From CAWDMC01 sp963803295 (GTDB taxonomy: Bacteria > Acidobacteriota > Terriglobia > UBA7540), in contig CAWDMC010000024.1 of NCBI GenBank assembly GCA_963803295.1, positions 372,001 to 436,000 on the forward strand: a stretch of 64,000 nucleotides of DNA, read 5' to 3'. This document shows, in pieces, positions 53,463 through 61,996 of this stretch. The position numbers and the translations under genes are program-made. A model generated the notes under the pieces. That model made no database searches, had not been told where the DNA came from, and saw only the letters and a program-made list of their open reading frames with translations. Each line of letters begins with the position of its first letter. Position 1 is the stretch's first letter.

Positions 53463-53690
53463 TCATTTGCCGGTTGCTTCCAGAAATTGTTCAACGGTTA
53501 AGCCTGCTCTCGCGATCAGGGCCCGTAGCGTTCCGCGCGCAACTTGAGTGTGGTTGGGAACAGAGAGCGTGGCGATGTGGCCGGTCTTGGTGAGAATGAT
53601 GTGACTGCCCCGTTGGCGGGCGACTTCCCAGCCGAGCTTTTGGAAAGCCGAGACAACTTCCCGGGGTCGAAGGATCGGGACGGGCGGCAT
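53463..53690 (-). CDS. hicA: HicA-type mRNA interferase toxin
   Basis: 75 residues: LRPREVVSAFQKLGWEVARQRGSHIILTK with the catalytic His in GSHIIL, then VPNHTQVARGTLRALIARAGLTVEQFL. This is the double-stranded-RNA-binding-like HicA fold. It overlaps the hicB stop (TGATG), so the antitoxin is translated first. Confidence 0.9.
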   Translation of the reverse strand: MPPVPILRPREVVSAFQKLGWEVARQRGSHIILTKTGHIATLSVPNHTQVARGTLRALIARAGLTVEQFLEATGK

Positions 53691-53896
53691 CAGGCTGGGA
53701 CTTCCACTTCACGCGTCGTGACCATGAGCGCCAAGCCTTTCTCAGCGCGCACTTCCAGGCATTCCTTGATGGCATCGCGGATGTTTTTCTCCGCTTCCCC
53801 TTCCGTTTTCCCCTGACTCACGCAGCCGGGAATGGAGGGGCACTCGGCGATGTACTCGCCATCTTCGTCCTGGTAGATGGTGATAAGCAGTTTCAT
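53690..53896 (-). CDS. hicB: HicB-type antitoxin
   Basis: 68 residues: LITIYQDEDGEYIAECPSIPGCVSQGKTEGEAEKNIRDAIKECL is the partial RNase H-like HicB domain. There is no C-terminal DNA-binding domain, so autoregulation would need another region. It precedes and overlaps hicA. Confidence 0.88.
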   Translation of the reverse strand: MKLLITIYQDEDGEYIAECPSIPGCVSQGKTEGEAEKNIRDAIKECLEVRAEKGLALMVTTREVEVPA

Positions 53897-53963
53897 CTCA
53901 ACTCCTCGTCAAATTATCGCACAATTTTGGTCCCAAAGATTCTCTACGTTCCAGGTCGAAACC

Positions 53964-54000
53964 AATAGCCGGGTCAAATAGCCGGGTCAAATAGCCGGAT
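53964..54000. repeat. 13-bp tandem repeat
   Basis: AATAGCCGGGTCA at 53964-53976 and 53977-53989, plus a partial third copy to 54000, between the hicBA pair and the orphan hicB. Confidence 0.85.
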
Positions 54001-54013
54001 TCGGCGGCAAGCG

Positions 54014-54063
54014 CTGGCAGTGATAAAATGCAGGTGGTTCGACCCGTAGTAACGCCACCGGCT
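54014..54063 (+). repeat. direct repeat A flanking the defence-type module
   Basis: About 50 bases (CTGGCA-GTGATAA...GCAGGTGGTTC...ACC...GCC-C-GGC) matching 56099-56148 at roughly three quarters of positions, with a shared 11-mer GCAGGTGGTTC. Same orientation. Confidence 0.5.
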
Positions 54064-54120
54064 AGGCGGGAAGCGGTGATCTGGAATGTGATCCGTCTGG
54101 TATCCTGACGTGAGGCTGTC

Positions 54121-54384
54121 GTGAGAAAACTCCGGTATTTGGTTCGCATCAATAAAGATCCAGACAGTGATTGGGGAGCCTCGGTTCCGGACCTGCCGGG
54201 CTGCGTGGCGACCGGGAAGACGATAGACCAGGCTCTTCAGCGCATCGAGGGGGCGGTCGCACTCCATATTCGTGGCATGCGCCAGGACGGTCTGAAGCCT
54301 CCTCTGCCACGACAAAGGGCGGTGACCCCAAGGCGCACCTCGCGTCGGGTGGATTTCTTGGCAACCATCGAAGTTGCGGCCTGA
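54121..54384 (+). CDS. Orphan HicB-like antitoxin domain protein
   Basis: 87 residues from a GTG: RYLVRINKDPDSDWGASVPDLPGCVATGKTIDQALQRIEGAVALHIRGMRQDGLKPP is a HicB domain, followed by a basic tail (RRTSRRVDF). No hicA partner is adjacent on this strand. It may be a remnant of a second pair or a solitary regulator. Confidence 0.72.
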   Translation: MRKLRYLVRINKDPDSDWGASVPDLPGCVATGKTIDQALQRIEGAVALHIRGMRQDGLKPPLPRQRAVTPRRTSRRVDFLATIEVAA

Positions 54385-54689
54385 CCGGGCGTTGTCGACG
54401 TCGCGGCGGTCTTGCTGCTTATCGTGCGACTCTGGAGGCTGAGGCGGTACAAGGAGCAGATATTACGGACATTGTGATATTTCTTCTTCTGTCACTTGTG
54501 CCGATCTGCTTGGCCATCCAGCTCTACATGACATTAACCTGGTCGCGGTTAGGTTTTGAGTGAGGCGTGCCTAACTTAAGTTTCTAGCGAACTGGATGCT
54601 CGCGCTGCTCCCGTTCCGGCTTCTGACAGGGAGCGTTAGCCTGACTCACGTGCTCAGGAGCAAACCGGACCCGACTTGGAGGGGAGCCC
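54385..54689. other. intergenic region upstream of DUF5343 gene
   Basis: 305 bases. A hydrophobic stretch in frame 3 (around 54474-54560) could encode a tiny membrane peptide, but no start or ribosome-binding site supports it. The promoter of the DUF5343-HEPN pair should lie here. Confidence 0.35.
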
Positions 54690-55349
54690 ATGGTATTACC
54701 CGATAGCTATACTCTGAAGACGACCGCCATTCCGGCCTATTTTGATGCCATCCTCGACGCCAATCCTCCGGAGCGCTTTTCGGTTAAGTTCCTTGAGAAT
54801 CTGGGTTTCACGAGTACGAATGACCGCTTGTTAGTCGGAATTCTGAAGGACCTCGGCTTTATCAACGCCGACGGTGCGCCGCAGCAGCGCTATTTCGAAT
54901 TCATGGATAGGTCGCAGTCGAAGGTCGTTTTGGCGGACGCTATACGTCAGGCCTACGCAGGGCTATTCGCCATCAACAAAAAGGCGAACGAGCTGGACGT
55001 AAAAGAAGTTAAGAACAAGCTTCGGACGTTATACGCCGGGAAAAAGACTGATCTCGTCATTGGAAACATCGCGAAGACTTTCTCCGCCCTTTGCCAATAC
55101 GCCGATTTCTCTGGGCAAGCCGTTGAACGACCCAAGACTCAGGCTACGGTCGGGGTAAACGAGAAAAGGCCCGACGAGAGAAAGCCTGAGATGGGGATCG
55201 AGGATGGGACTGAGGGGCAGAAGACCAAGAAGACGATATCGCTGTCGATAGATTCCATGCAGTATCACATTAACATCGTGCTGCCTGAGAGTCGCGACCA
55301 GGCCGTCTACGACGCAATCTTTAAGAGCCTGAAGGAGCACCTGAGTTGA
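54690..55349 (+). CDS. DUF5343 domain protein (putative HEPN partner)
   Basis: 219 residues after a strong GGAGGGG. The opening (LPDSYTLKTTAIPAYFDAILDANPPERFSVKFLENLGFTSTNDRLLVGILKDLGFINADG) is the DUF5343 domain, a winged-helix-like module (about 1-140). A charged linker leads to a C-terminal beta-alpha stretch (SLSIDSMQYHINIVLPESRDQAVYDAIFKSL). It overlaps the HEPN gene by 4 bases (TTGA), so the two are co-translated. By analogy with HEPN toxin pairs it may be the antitoxin or sensor; that is inference. Confidence 0.78.
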   Translation: MVLPDSYTLKTTAIPAYFDAILDANPPERFSVKFLENLGFTSTNDRLLVGILKDLGFINADGAPQQRYFEFMDRSQSKVVLADAIRQAYAGLFAINKKANELDVKEVKNKLRTLYAGKKTDLVIGNIAKTFSALCQYADFSGQAVERPKTQATVGVNEKRPDERKPEMGIEDGTEGQKTKKTISLSIDSMQYHINIVLPESRDQAVYDAIFKSLKEHLS

Positions 55350-55921
55350 ACATTGACCACCTCTATGCATTCGTTTGTCGGGGTCTGCTGACGGAAGCGA
55401 GCCTTGACAAGGTTGGGCGGCAGCGCAGGAGGCATTTTGGCAACCCGGAGGCCCTCCAAGTACAGCAGACACTATCGTTCGATTTGCTGGATCCGGACCT
55501 CCTTGCAGGGGCGCAGCGCATGTCCTTGATCTATATAGCGATCCACTCCTTCGAGAACATGGTCAGACAACTGGTTATGAAAGCGATGGCGGAGCGGCAT
55601 GGTTCGGGATGGTGGTCCAAAGTGCCGGATCGGATTCAGAAAACCGTAAAGACTCGCATCGAAGAAGATGCCAAGTTTCGTTGGCATGGAGCACGCGGTA
55701 GCTCGGAAATCAACTATTGCGACTTTGGGGATTTGTCCTCGATCATAGTTACGAATTGGGAGGTATTCGAGGACGTTATCGCCAATCTTGAATGGGCGAA
55801 GGCGCTCCTGAATACGTTGGAGAAGTCGCGCAACAGTGTGATGCACGGCGGAGTACTGGCAAAGGAAGACGTGGAAAGAGTTGGGATGAACATTCGGGAC
55901 TGGATTCGACAAACTGGATAG
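55346..55921 (+). CDS. Swt1-type HEPN domain protein (putative RNase toxin)
   Basis: 191 residues from a TTG that overlaps the DUF5343 stop. The Swt1-like HEPN signature is clear: LIYIAIHSFENMVRQLVMKAM, GWWSKVPDRIQKTV, WHGARGSSEINYCDFGDLSSII, and the catalytic R-N-x3-H at 162-167 (RNSVMH). HEPN proteins with this motif are metal-independent RNases in toxin-antitoxin, abortive-infection and CRISPR-linked systems. A HicB homologue and hicBA lie just upstream, which fits a defence neighbourhood. Confidence 0.8.
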   Translation: MNIDHLYAFVCRGLLTEASLDKVGRQRRRHFGNPEALQVQQTLSFDLLDPDLLAGAQRMSLIYIAIHSFENMVRQLVMKAMAERHGSGWWSKVPDRIQKTVKTRIEEDAKFRWHGARGSSEINYCDFGDLSSIIVTNWEVFEDVIANLEWAKALLNTLEKSRNSVMHGGVLAKEDVERVGMNIRDWIRQTG

Positions 55922-56239
55922 CTCGTGTCGCGCGTTGGTGCAAACCCCTATCGCCACAGGTGGCGCACACATCGCGTTCTTGGCGATGTGTACGATCTTG
56001 GAAGACGCGCCATGGGAAGGACGGAATCATCCCCAAGGAAGCAAAACCGGAAGCTTGAACACGACCACTGGTCAGGCGACGCAACCATCCCTCGCTTGCT
56101 GGCAGGTGATAAGACGCAGGTGGTTCAACCTATCTTAATGCCGCTGGCGAAGCATGCAGGGATTGCAGCCCAAAGCCCCGCACACATGGCATAAACACGC
56201 TATGTACGTGCCACCCGCGCGCGCCACTTGCTATTGAAC
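55922..56239. other. intergenic region with direct repeat B
   Basis: 318 bases between the HEPN gene and the convergent ruvB. It contains the repeat at 56099-56148. Several frames are open but none resembles a known protein. Confidence 0.45.
56099..56148 (+). repeat. direct repeat B flanking the defence-type module
   Basis: Partner of the repeat at 54014-54063; the two bracket 2.0 kb holding the orphan hicB and the DUF5343-HEPN pair. Confidence 0.5.
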
Positions 56240-57271
56240 TCAGTCGAATAGCGTTCTGGCGATACCCGAACTTGGCGGGGGTAACAGCTTCAGGTGCTTG
56301 TACGCTGGGTCATTCGCCTTGCGCCCACTCTTGGTGCGGCTGATGAAGCCTTGCTGTAGCAGGAAAGGCTCGACCATATCCACCAGCGTGTCAACCTCTT
56401 CGTTGAGCGTGGCCGACAGCGCTTCAACCCCCACAGGACCGCCCTGATAGTGCTGAATGATGGCACGAAGGAAGCTGCGATCGAGATCGTCGAGGCCAAG
56501 TTCGTCCACTCCTTCAAGCTTCAGAGCGTCACGGGCGATATCGAGGTCGATCGAACCTGTGCCCTTGACCTCGGCGAAGTCGCGCACCCGTCGCAGGAGG
56601 CGATTGGCAACCCGCGGCGTGCCGCGAGCACGGCGGGCGACCTCAGCGCCACCGCTATCGTCAATTTTGGCTTGGAGGATTCGAGCCGCGCGTAGGATGA
56701 TCTGCTTGAGTTCGTCCACCTGGTAGAACTCAAGGTGGTAGAACAACCCGAAACGGTTACGGAGCGGGGCGGAGAGGCTGCCGGCGCGCGTGGTGGCGCC
56801 CACCAGGGTGAATTTCTTCAGCGGTACGTTGATGGTCTTGGCAAACATGCCCTTGTCGACCACGAAGTCCACCTTAAAGTCCTCCATGGCCGGGTAGAGG
56901 AACTCCTCGATGTTGGTGGGCAGCCGGTGGATCTCGTCCACAAACAAGATGTCTCCCTCGCCCAGATTGGTGAGGATGCCCATCAGGTCGCCCGTGCGCT
57001 CGAGGGCCGGTCCGGAGCTGGTGACAATTTTTGCCCCCATCTCGTGGGCGATGATGTTTGCCAACGTCGTCTTCCCGAGTCCTGGAGGACCGTGAAATAA
57101 GGCATGATCGAGCGGCTCGCCCCGCTGCTTGGCAGCCTGGATCGCGATAGAAAGCTTTTCGACAACCTTACGCTGTCCGATATACTCATCGAGCGTGGGC
57201 GGACGAAGGCTGCGATTGAAGCTCTCTTCGTCTTTCGAGATAAGTTCGGGCGAGACCAGGCGCTCTCTCAT
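56240..57271 (-). CDS. ruvB: Holliday junction branch-migration ATPase RuvB
   Basis: 343 residues: RPPTLDEYIGQ, Walker A GPPGLGKTT, Walker B LFVDEIHRL, sensor GATTRAG, arginine finger region LRNRFGL, and the winged-helix C-terminus (SALSATLNEEVDTLVDMVEPFLLQQGFI). It is the last gene of ruvC-ruvA-ruvB, 9 bases after ruvA. Confidence 0.98.
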   Translation of the reverse strand: MRERLVSPELISKDEESFNRSLRPPTLDEYIGQRKVVEKLSIAIQAAKQRGEPLDHALFHGPPGLGKTTLANIIAHEMGAKIVTSSGPALERTGDLMGILTNLGEGDILFVDEIHRLPTNIEEFLYPAMEDFKVDFVVDKGMFAKTINVPLKKFTLVGATTRAGSLSAPLRNRFGLFYHLEFYQVDELKQIILRAARILQAKIDDSGGAEVARRARGTPRVANRLLRRVRDFAEVKGTGSIDLDIARDALKLEGVDELGLDDLDRSFLRAIIQHYQGGPVGVEALSATLNEEVDTLVDMVEPFLLQQGFISRTKSGRKANDPAYKHLKLLPPPSSGIARTLFD

Positions 57272-57280
57272 GCACCTACC

Positions 57281-57928
57281 TTACGCACCCTGCTTCTGTT
57301 CAAAGACCTTGCGCAGGAACTCCTCGATCGTCTTGACGTTCTTGTGTATGGCGAAGATTTCGGCCACCATCCGCTGAGCTTCGCCGTGCGAATATTCAAG
57401 CTGCTCCAGTACCTGGATGGCCTCGACCTTAAGCTCGGATACTGGCTCTCTCTCGATTGAGAGGGGCTCGTTCGACGGCGCCAGGGCGAACTTGGCCATC
57501 TTGCCGCGAAGCTCCATGACAATGCGCTCGGCGGTTTTGGGACCGATCTGGGGCAGCGCCTTCAGGAACAGGATATCCCCGCGCTCGATGGCCTGGGCGA
57601 TCTCGCTGCGCGGCTGTACCAGACATTTCAGCGCCTTCATGAATCCCAGCCCGGGCACATCGGTGAAAGCTTCAAAGAATTCCCGGTCAAGGGGATCGAG
57701 GAATCCGATCAGCTTGGGCGTGAGGCGGCTGCCGCCCAGACCGCCATCGATATAGTAAATTGTGTACAGCGTCAGCGGATTCTGGCGTTCGCCTTCCGGC
57801 AGGTGGCGGAGCTTGGCCGCAATGCCCGATGGCACCAGAACTTCATAACAAAGCGCCCCGGCTCGCAACAGCAAGGAATTGCGCTTGATGCGATCGTAGA
57901 AGACTTCACCACTGATTTCAGAGATCAT
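57281..57928 (-). CDS. ruvA: Holliday junction DNA helicase subunit RuvA
   Basis: 215 residues: N-terminal OB-fold (MISEISGEVFYDRIKRNSLLL), tandem helix-hairpin-helix (ALPQIGPKTAERIVMELRGKM) and a C-terminal RuvB-binding helical domain (VEAIQVLEQLEYSHGEAQRMV). The DVPGLGFMKALKCL segment deviates slightly from the E. coli first hairpin. Confidence 0.96.
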   Translation of the reverse strand: MISEISGEVFYDRIKRNSLLLRAGALCYEVLVPSGIAAKLRHLPEGERQNPLTLYTIYYIDGGLGGSRLTPKLIGFLDPLDREFFEAFTDVPGLGFMKALKCLVQPRSEIAQAIERGDILFLKALPQIGPKTAERIVMELRGKMAKFALAPSNEPLSIEREPVSELKVEAIQVLEQLEYSHGEAQRMVAEIFAIHKNVKTIEEFLRKVFEQKQGA

Positions 57929-57962
57929 CTTTACCCGCGCTGCGAGGAGACTAAGACGTCAA

Positions 57963-58017
57963 AGCCACCAAGGAACCCATTTCTTCTCGTTCTGGTGCCT
58001 CGGTGTCTTGGTGGTTC
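57963..58017. repeat. small palindromic repeat between ruvC and ruvA
   Basis: AGCCACCAAGGAACC (57963-57977) and GTGTCTTGGTGGTTC (58003-58017) are imperfect inverted copies sharing CCACCAAG/CTTGGTGG. The layout is that of a short MITE-like repeat inserted inside the operon. Confidence 0.5.
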
Positions 58018-58034
58018 ATTTCCTACCCCAGGAT

Positions 58035-58562
58035 TCAACTTCGTGCGGCGAGATCTGCCTTCCTCTTCGAGTCCACAAAGCACAGTGCAATCGCGAGTGC
58101 GTCCGCCACGTCGGGAGGATGCGGAGTTCGCTCGAGCGAGAAGAAGTTCTGCACCGCTCGCTGCACTTGGCTCTTACTGGCGTTGCCGTTGCCCGTGATC
58201 GATTGCTTGACGCGCCGGGCTGGCAAGTCGATTACGGGGATACTTGCCATCCGCGCCGCCAGGCAGATTACGCCGCGAGCGTGGCCCATCAGCACGGCAG
58301 TTTTCGGATAGTCGGCGTGGCTGTAGACCTCTTCCAGGCACATCGACTCGGGTTGAAACTCGTCGATGACCTCACGCAGGCCGCGGAAAAGAAGCTCCAG
58401 CCGAGCCGGCAGATTGTTGCCCTCGCTGCGCGGCAGCCGGATCACCCCGGCTTCGATCAGCTTCACTCCGGCCGGGTTACACTCAATCACGCCATATCCG
58501 GTGGCATTAAGACCCGGGTCGACACCGATGACACGCGTGGTCACACGAGAGGCGGAGATCAT
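58035..58562 (-). CDS. ruvC: Holliday junction resolvase RuvC
   Basis: 175 residues with the RNase H-fold active site: VIGVDPGLNATGYG, MCLEEVY and the terminal PPDVADALAIALC. It nicks Holliday junctions symmetrically with RuvAB. First gene of the operon; 106 bases, mostly repeat, separate it from ruvA. Confidence 0.97.
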   Translation of the reverse strand: MISASRVTTRVIGVDPGLNATGYGVIECNPAGVKLIEAGVIRLPRSEGNNLPARLELLFRGLREVIDEFQPESMCLEEVYSHADYPKTAVLMGHARGVICLAARMASIPVIDLPARRVKQSITGNGNASKSQVQRAVQNFFSLERTPHPPDVADALAIALCFVDSKRKADLAARS

Positions 58563-58667
58563 TCCAGGTGATTTTAGACCCTTCGAAGCTGAATAGAGAA
58601 TAGAAAGTAGAAACAGGGAAATTGCGAGCCAAACTACTTCCTGTTTCGATCCTTCCTCTGACCATCC

Positions 58668-60533
58668 TTACCAACCGACGGTCTGGCCCTGGTTCTGCTC
58701 ATCCAGCCATTTCTGTAACGGCGCGAAGTAATCGCGGATGGCGGTGGCGTCCATCTCACGCTGGCCGGTAAGAGCTTCGAGAGCGTCGGGCCAGGGTTGG
58801 CTCGCGCCCATGGCCAGCATGGCATCAAGTCGCTTCCCGGCCTCTTTGTTGTCGTAGATCGAGCAGCGATGCAATGGTTCCGTGCAGCCGATCTGTTTCG
58901 CCAGCGCGCGATGAAACTGGAATTGTAAGATATCGGCCAGGAAATAGCGCATGTAGGGGACATTGGCGGCGACGTGATATTTGGCGCCGGGATCGAAATC
59001 GTCCTCGCTCCGAGGCGCCGGGGGCGACACGCCCTGGTACTTCAGTCGAAGCGCCCACCACGCCTGGTTGTACCTTTCCGGCGTGATCTGGCCGGAGAAG
59101 ACCTGCCAACGCCACTGATCGATCATCAATCCGAACGGCAGAAAAGCAATCTTCTCGAGCGCCTTGTGAAGCAGTAAGCCGAGATCCTTGGAGGGGGGAG
59201 GAGCTTGATCGAGCAGCCCCAGCTTCACCAGGTACTCGGGCGTAACCGAGAGTGCGATGGTGTCACCGACAGCCTCGTGGAACCCGTCGTTAGCTCCGGC
59301 CTGGAATAAGAATGGCTGCTTATTGTAGGCTCGCTGGTAAAAGTTGTGGCCGAGTTCGTGGTGGATGGTAGCGAAGTCTTCCGCCGTGATCTCGATGCAC
59401 ATCTTAATGCGCAAGTCGTCCTTGTAATCGAGACTCCAGGCGCTGGCGTGGCAGACCACATCGCGATCCGCAGGCTTGACGAACAGCGATCGTTGCCAGA
59501 ACGATTCCGGCAGCCGCTCGAAACCCAGCGAGCGAAAGAAGTGCTCGCCGTACTCTACCATCTGCTTCCAGCCGGTGTTCCGCTTCTTGAGGATCTCCGT
59601 CAAATCGTAACCGGGTTCCGCATCCGGCGGCGCCACCAGCGGATAAACGTTTTCCCAGCTTTGCGCCCACATGTTCCCCAGCAGATCGGCCGGGATGGGC
59701 CCGGCTGCAGGCACCAGTTCCGGTCCGTATTTTTCGCGTAGCTTGCGTCGCACGTAGGCGTGCAGCGAAAGGTAGAGTGGCCTTACCTGTTCCCACAGGC
59801 GATCGCACTCACGGGCGAAATCGTCCTCAGGCATATCGTATTTCGAGCGCCACATGGCGCCGTTGTCCCTGAACCCCAGTTCACGCGTGCCTTTGTTGGC
59901 CAGATCGACGTAGCGGACAAAGTCCTGCTTCATGGGCCGCGAGACCTGGTGCCAGCCTTGCCAGGCCTCTCGCAACTGCTTGGGGTCGCGGTTGTTCGCC
60001 AGGATCCGGCTGAGATCTTCCAAGTCCAAGCATTTGCTCTTATGCTCCGGTCCAATCAGCGCGGAAGGGCCTTGCGGGCAGTATTTACCCTTGCCGTAAA
60101 GCCCCTGCATGGCTGAGACGGTGCGCGGCAACTCTTCTGCCTGGTGCGCATCGGAGGGGGTGGCGATGTCGAGCGAAAGCTTGAGCAACTCGATCTTGCG
60201 GCGGATATCGGCAGGGAGAGTCAGGCCGTCGAAGCGCGTCGCCTGCTTGGCCAGAGCCACCGTGGCCGCGATGGAACGCTCGTTGGCTTTGGCGGCGAGA
60301 AGTTCCGTGTCGCCGGTGATGTAAGTTTCCGCTACCCACTCGGCTCGGCCCGCTTCGATCGAGAGAGGTTCGAGCTGCGCCTCTGCTGCCTCGATGAATG
60401 CCTTCGCCTCTTCAGGCGTAGGCGGATTGGTTCCCGCTGCCTTCGAAAATGTACCGGTAGAAGGAGATAAGCACATGACTAGAACGTAGCAGAGCAATGC
60501 GGATAGGCGCAACAGTCGACGGTGGGGACTCAT
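58668..60533 (-). CDS. M2 family peptidyl-dipeptidase (ACE-like)
   Basis: 621 residues with a signal peptide. The M2 zinc site is HHELGH with the third ligand in HEAVGDTIALS. ESFWQRSLFVKP, VCHASAWSL and DIKMC-like segments as well as GVSPPAPRSEDDFDPGAKYHV match bacterial angiotensin-converting-enzyme homologues. The enzyme removes C-terminal dipeptides in the periplasm. No link to the neighbouring microcompartment genes is expected. Confidence 0.93.
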   Translation of the reverse strand: MSPHRRLLRLSALLCYVLVMCLSPSTGTFSKAAGTNPPTPEEAKAFIEAAEAQLEPLSIEAGRAEWVAETYITGDTELLAAKANERSIAATVALAKQATRFDGLTLPADIRRKIELLKLSLDIATPSDAHQAEELPRTVSAMQGLYGKGKYCPQGPSALIGPEHKSKCLDLEDLSRILANNRDPKQLREAWQGWHQVSRPMKQDFVRYVDLANKGTRELGFRDNGAMWRSKYDMPEDDFARECDRLWEQVRPLYLSLHAYVRRKLREKYGPELVPAAGPIPADLLGNMWAQSWENVYPLVAPPDAEPGYDLTEILKKRNTGWKQMVEYGEHFFRSLGFERLPESFWQRSLFVKPADRDVVCHASAWSLDYKDDLRIKMCIEITAEDFATIHHELGHNFYQRAYNKQPFLFQAGANDGFHEAVGDTIALSVTPEYLVKLGLLDQAPPPSKDLGLLLHKALEKIAFLPFGLMIDQWRWQVFSGQITPERYNQAWWALRLKYQGVSPPAPRSEDDFDPGAKYHVAANVPYMRYFLADILQFQFHRALAKQIGCTEPLHRCSIYDNKEAGKRLDAMLAMGASQPWPDALEALTGQREMDATAIRDYFAPLQKWLDEQNQGQTVGW

Positions 60534-60597
60534 ATGTGCCTCTGAAGGATCTCGCGAGCGGGCTTGGGAACGGCGGCGAGACTCGAATGGCGAGGGA

Positions 60598-60888
60598 CTA
60601 GGCAGCGGGGTGGGCAGCTTCCACGAGCGTCACCGTGTCGATCACTCCAATAACCGCCATGTCGATGGGAGACTGCGGACGCTCCACGGCGGTCATAGCG
60701 CTCCAGCCCTCGCCAACCACCAGGACACGATCGCCGACGCCCGCATCGACGGCGTCGAGCGCCACGACCACGTCGCCACGGTCCGATCCGTCGAGGTTGA
60801 GCGGTTGGACCATGAGGATCTTACGGCCCTCGTGGCTCAGGTCCTTTTGGGTAGCGACAATATCTCCTACCACTCGTCCAATCAGCAT
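60598..60888 (-). CDS. Microcompartment vertex protein (BMC-P, EutN/CcmL)
   Basis: 96 residues: MLIGRVVGDIVATQKDLSHEGRKILMVQPL, GVGDRVLVVGEG and VIGVIDTVTL are the EutN/CcmL fold. Pentamers of this protein cap the vertices of a polyhedral shell. Third of three BMC-P paralogues at the end of the operon. Confidence 0.93.
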   Translation of the reverse strand: MLIGRVVGDIVATQKDLSHEGRKILMVQPLNLDGSDRGDVVVALDAVDAGVGDRVLVVGEGWSAMTAVERPQSPIDMAVIGVIDTVTLVEAAHPAA

Positions 60889-60945
60889 ACTGAAATTCTC
60901 AAAAAAAAGGCTGAAACCCTACCGAGATGCTGGGCGCCAGCCAAC

Positions 60946-61215
60946 TTAGCCGCTCAAGTGAATACGGTCGACAATCGCGACGATAGTGGTTTCGGTGGGG
61001 ACCTCGTCAGGCAGCCAGGGAAAGCTGGCCTCCTTGCCCCGGCAACAGTACACGGTCTCGCCCGCTCCAGCCCCGATACTATCGACAGCCACCACTCGCG
61101 ATCCTGTATCCTTGCCGTCCTTACCGATTGGCTGCACCACTAGGATTTTCTTGCCCACAAGGTGCGGGTCCTTGATGGTGGAGACAATATTTCCGACCAC
61201 CCGAGCGAGGAACAT
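60946..61215 (-). CDS. Microcompartment vertex protein (BMC-P, EutN/CcmL), second
   Basis: 89 residues from the ATG at 61215; an earlier in-frame start at 61278 would add an unrelated tail. MFLARVVGNIVSTIKDPHLVGKKILVVQPI, GAGETVYCCRGKEASFPW and IVAIVDRIHL fit the family. Divergent enough from the other two to suggest a distinct role. Confidence 0.92.
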   Translation of the reverse strand: MFLARVVGNIVSTIKDPHLVGKKILVVQPIGKDGKDTGSRVVAVDSIGAGAGETVYCCRGKEASFPWLPDEVPTETTIVAIVDRIHLSG

Positions 61216-61290
61216 AGTAGGTATCGGCCCATCAGCCGGCCGCAAGCAAGGCCGGGCTCTGCCATTGCCAAAGCTCACCGTGAGACTTCG

Positions 61291-61584
61291 TCATTTTAGA
61301 GTTACGGTGTCGACGATCCCCACGATTGAGGCATCCACGGGCGTGTCTTTGCAGGTTGCAGCCATGCGGGCCGAGCTACCCTGAACGATGATCACCGTCT
61401 CCTGAAAGCCGGCATCGACCGTGTCCACCGCAATCATGTAGCTCGATTTTCCAGTAATGGAAGGCTTGGCGCCCGTCTCCACCTCTTCCGGAGAGAGCGG
61501 GGCTACGACCAGCAACTTTTTGCCCTCGAGCCGGGGATCCTTGCGTGTCGCGACCACCGTTCCTACAACCTTGGCCAGCAGCAT
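61291..61584 (-). CDS. Microcompartment vertex protein (BMC-P, EutN/CcmL), third
   Basis: 97 residues: MLLAKVVGTVVATRKDPRLEGKKLLVVAPL, an insertion SPEEVETGAKPSITGKSS, then IAVDTVDAGFQETVIIVQGSSAR and IVGIVDTVTL. First of the three BMC-P genes in transcription order. Confidence 0.93.
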   Translation of the reverse strand: MLLAKVVGTVVATRKDPRLEGKKLLVVAPLSPEEVETGAKPSITGKSSYMIAVDTVDAGFQETVIIVQGSSARMAATCKDTPVDASIVGIVDTVTLK

Positions 61585-61702
61585 AAGTCCATCATTATGG
61601 CAGAATCACGCGCGCGCGTCCCCCAGTTGGTGGCCTGGTCAGCAGCCCAGCCGCAGCCTGCACCCTGAGCCGGGGCTCGAACAGCAGACGCCAAAAACCA
61701 GC

Positions 61703-61996
61703 CTACTCGGATTCCGCGCTGGCCTTGCCGATCGGCAGTGTATCTTCGAGGCTCGAATGCGGACGCGGGATGACGTGCACAGCGATCAGCTCGCCTACCC
61801 TGCGGGCGGCGGCAGCTCCAGCATCCGTCGCAGCTTTGACGGCGGCGACGTCACCACGAACCAGCGCGGTAACATAGCCCGCGCCAATCTTCTCCCAACC
61901 CACGAGGGTCACTTTAGCGGCTTTCACCATGGCGTCGGAAGCCTCAATCATCGCCACCAGGCCGCGAGTTTCGATCATCCCAAGAGCTTCGCCCAT
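61703..61996 (-). CDS. Microcompartment hexameric shell protein (BMC-H)
   Basis: 97 residues: GEALGMIETRGLVAMIEASDAMVKAAKVTLVGWEKIGAGYVTALVRGDVAAVKAATDAG is a standard BMC domain with KIGAG pore loop. An acidic tail follows VHVIPRPHSSLE. Hexamers form the shell facets. The start at 61996 is the second Met of a Met-Met pair. Confidence 0.95.
   Translation of the reverse strand: MGEALGMIETRGLVAMIEASDAMVKAAKVTLVGWEKIGAGYVTALVRGDVAAVKAATDAGAAAARRVGELIAVHVIPRPHSSLEDTLPIGKASAESE

Noticed and set aside
54474..54563. Possible tiny membrane peptide upstream of the DUF5343 gene
   Set aside because: A hydrophobic run is visible, but there is no start with ribosome-binding site and the frame is an extension of noise over the hicB-like gene.
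55925..56194. 89-codon frame after the HEPN gene
   Set aside because: Considered as a third component of the module, but the sequence is low in hydrophobic core, overlaps other open frames and includes the direct repeat.
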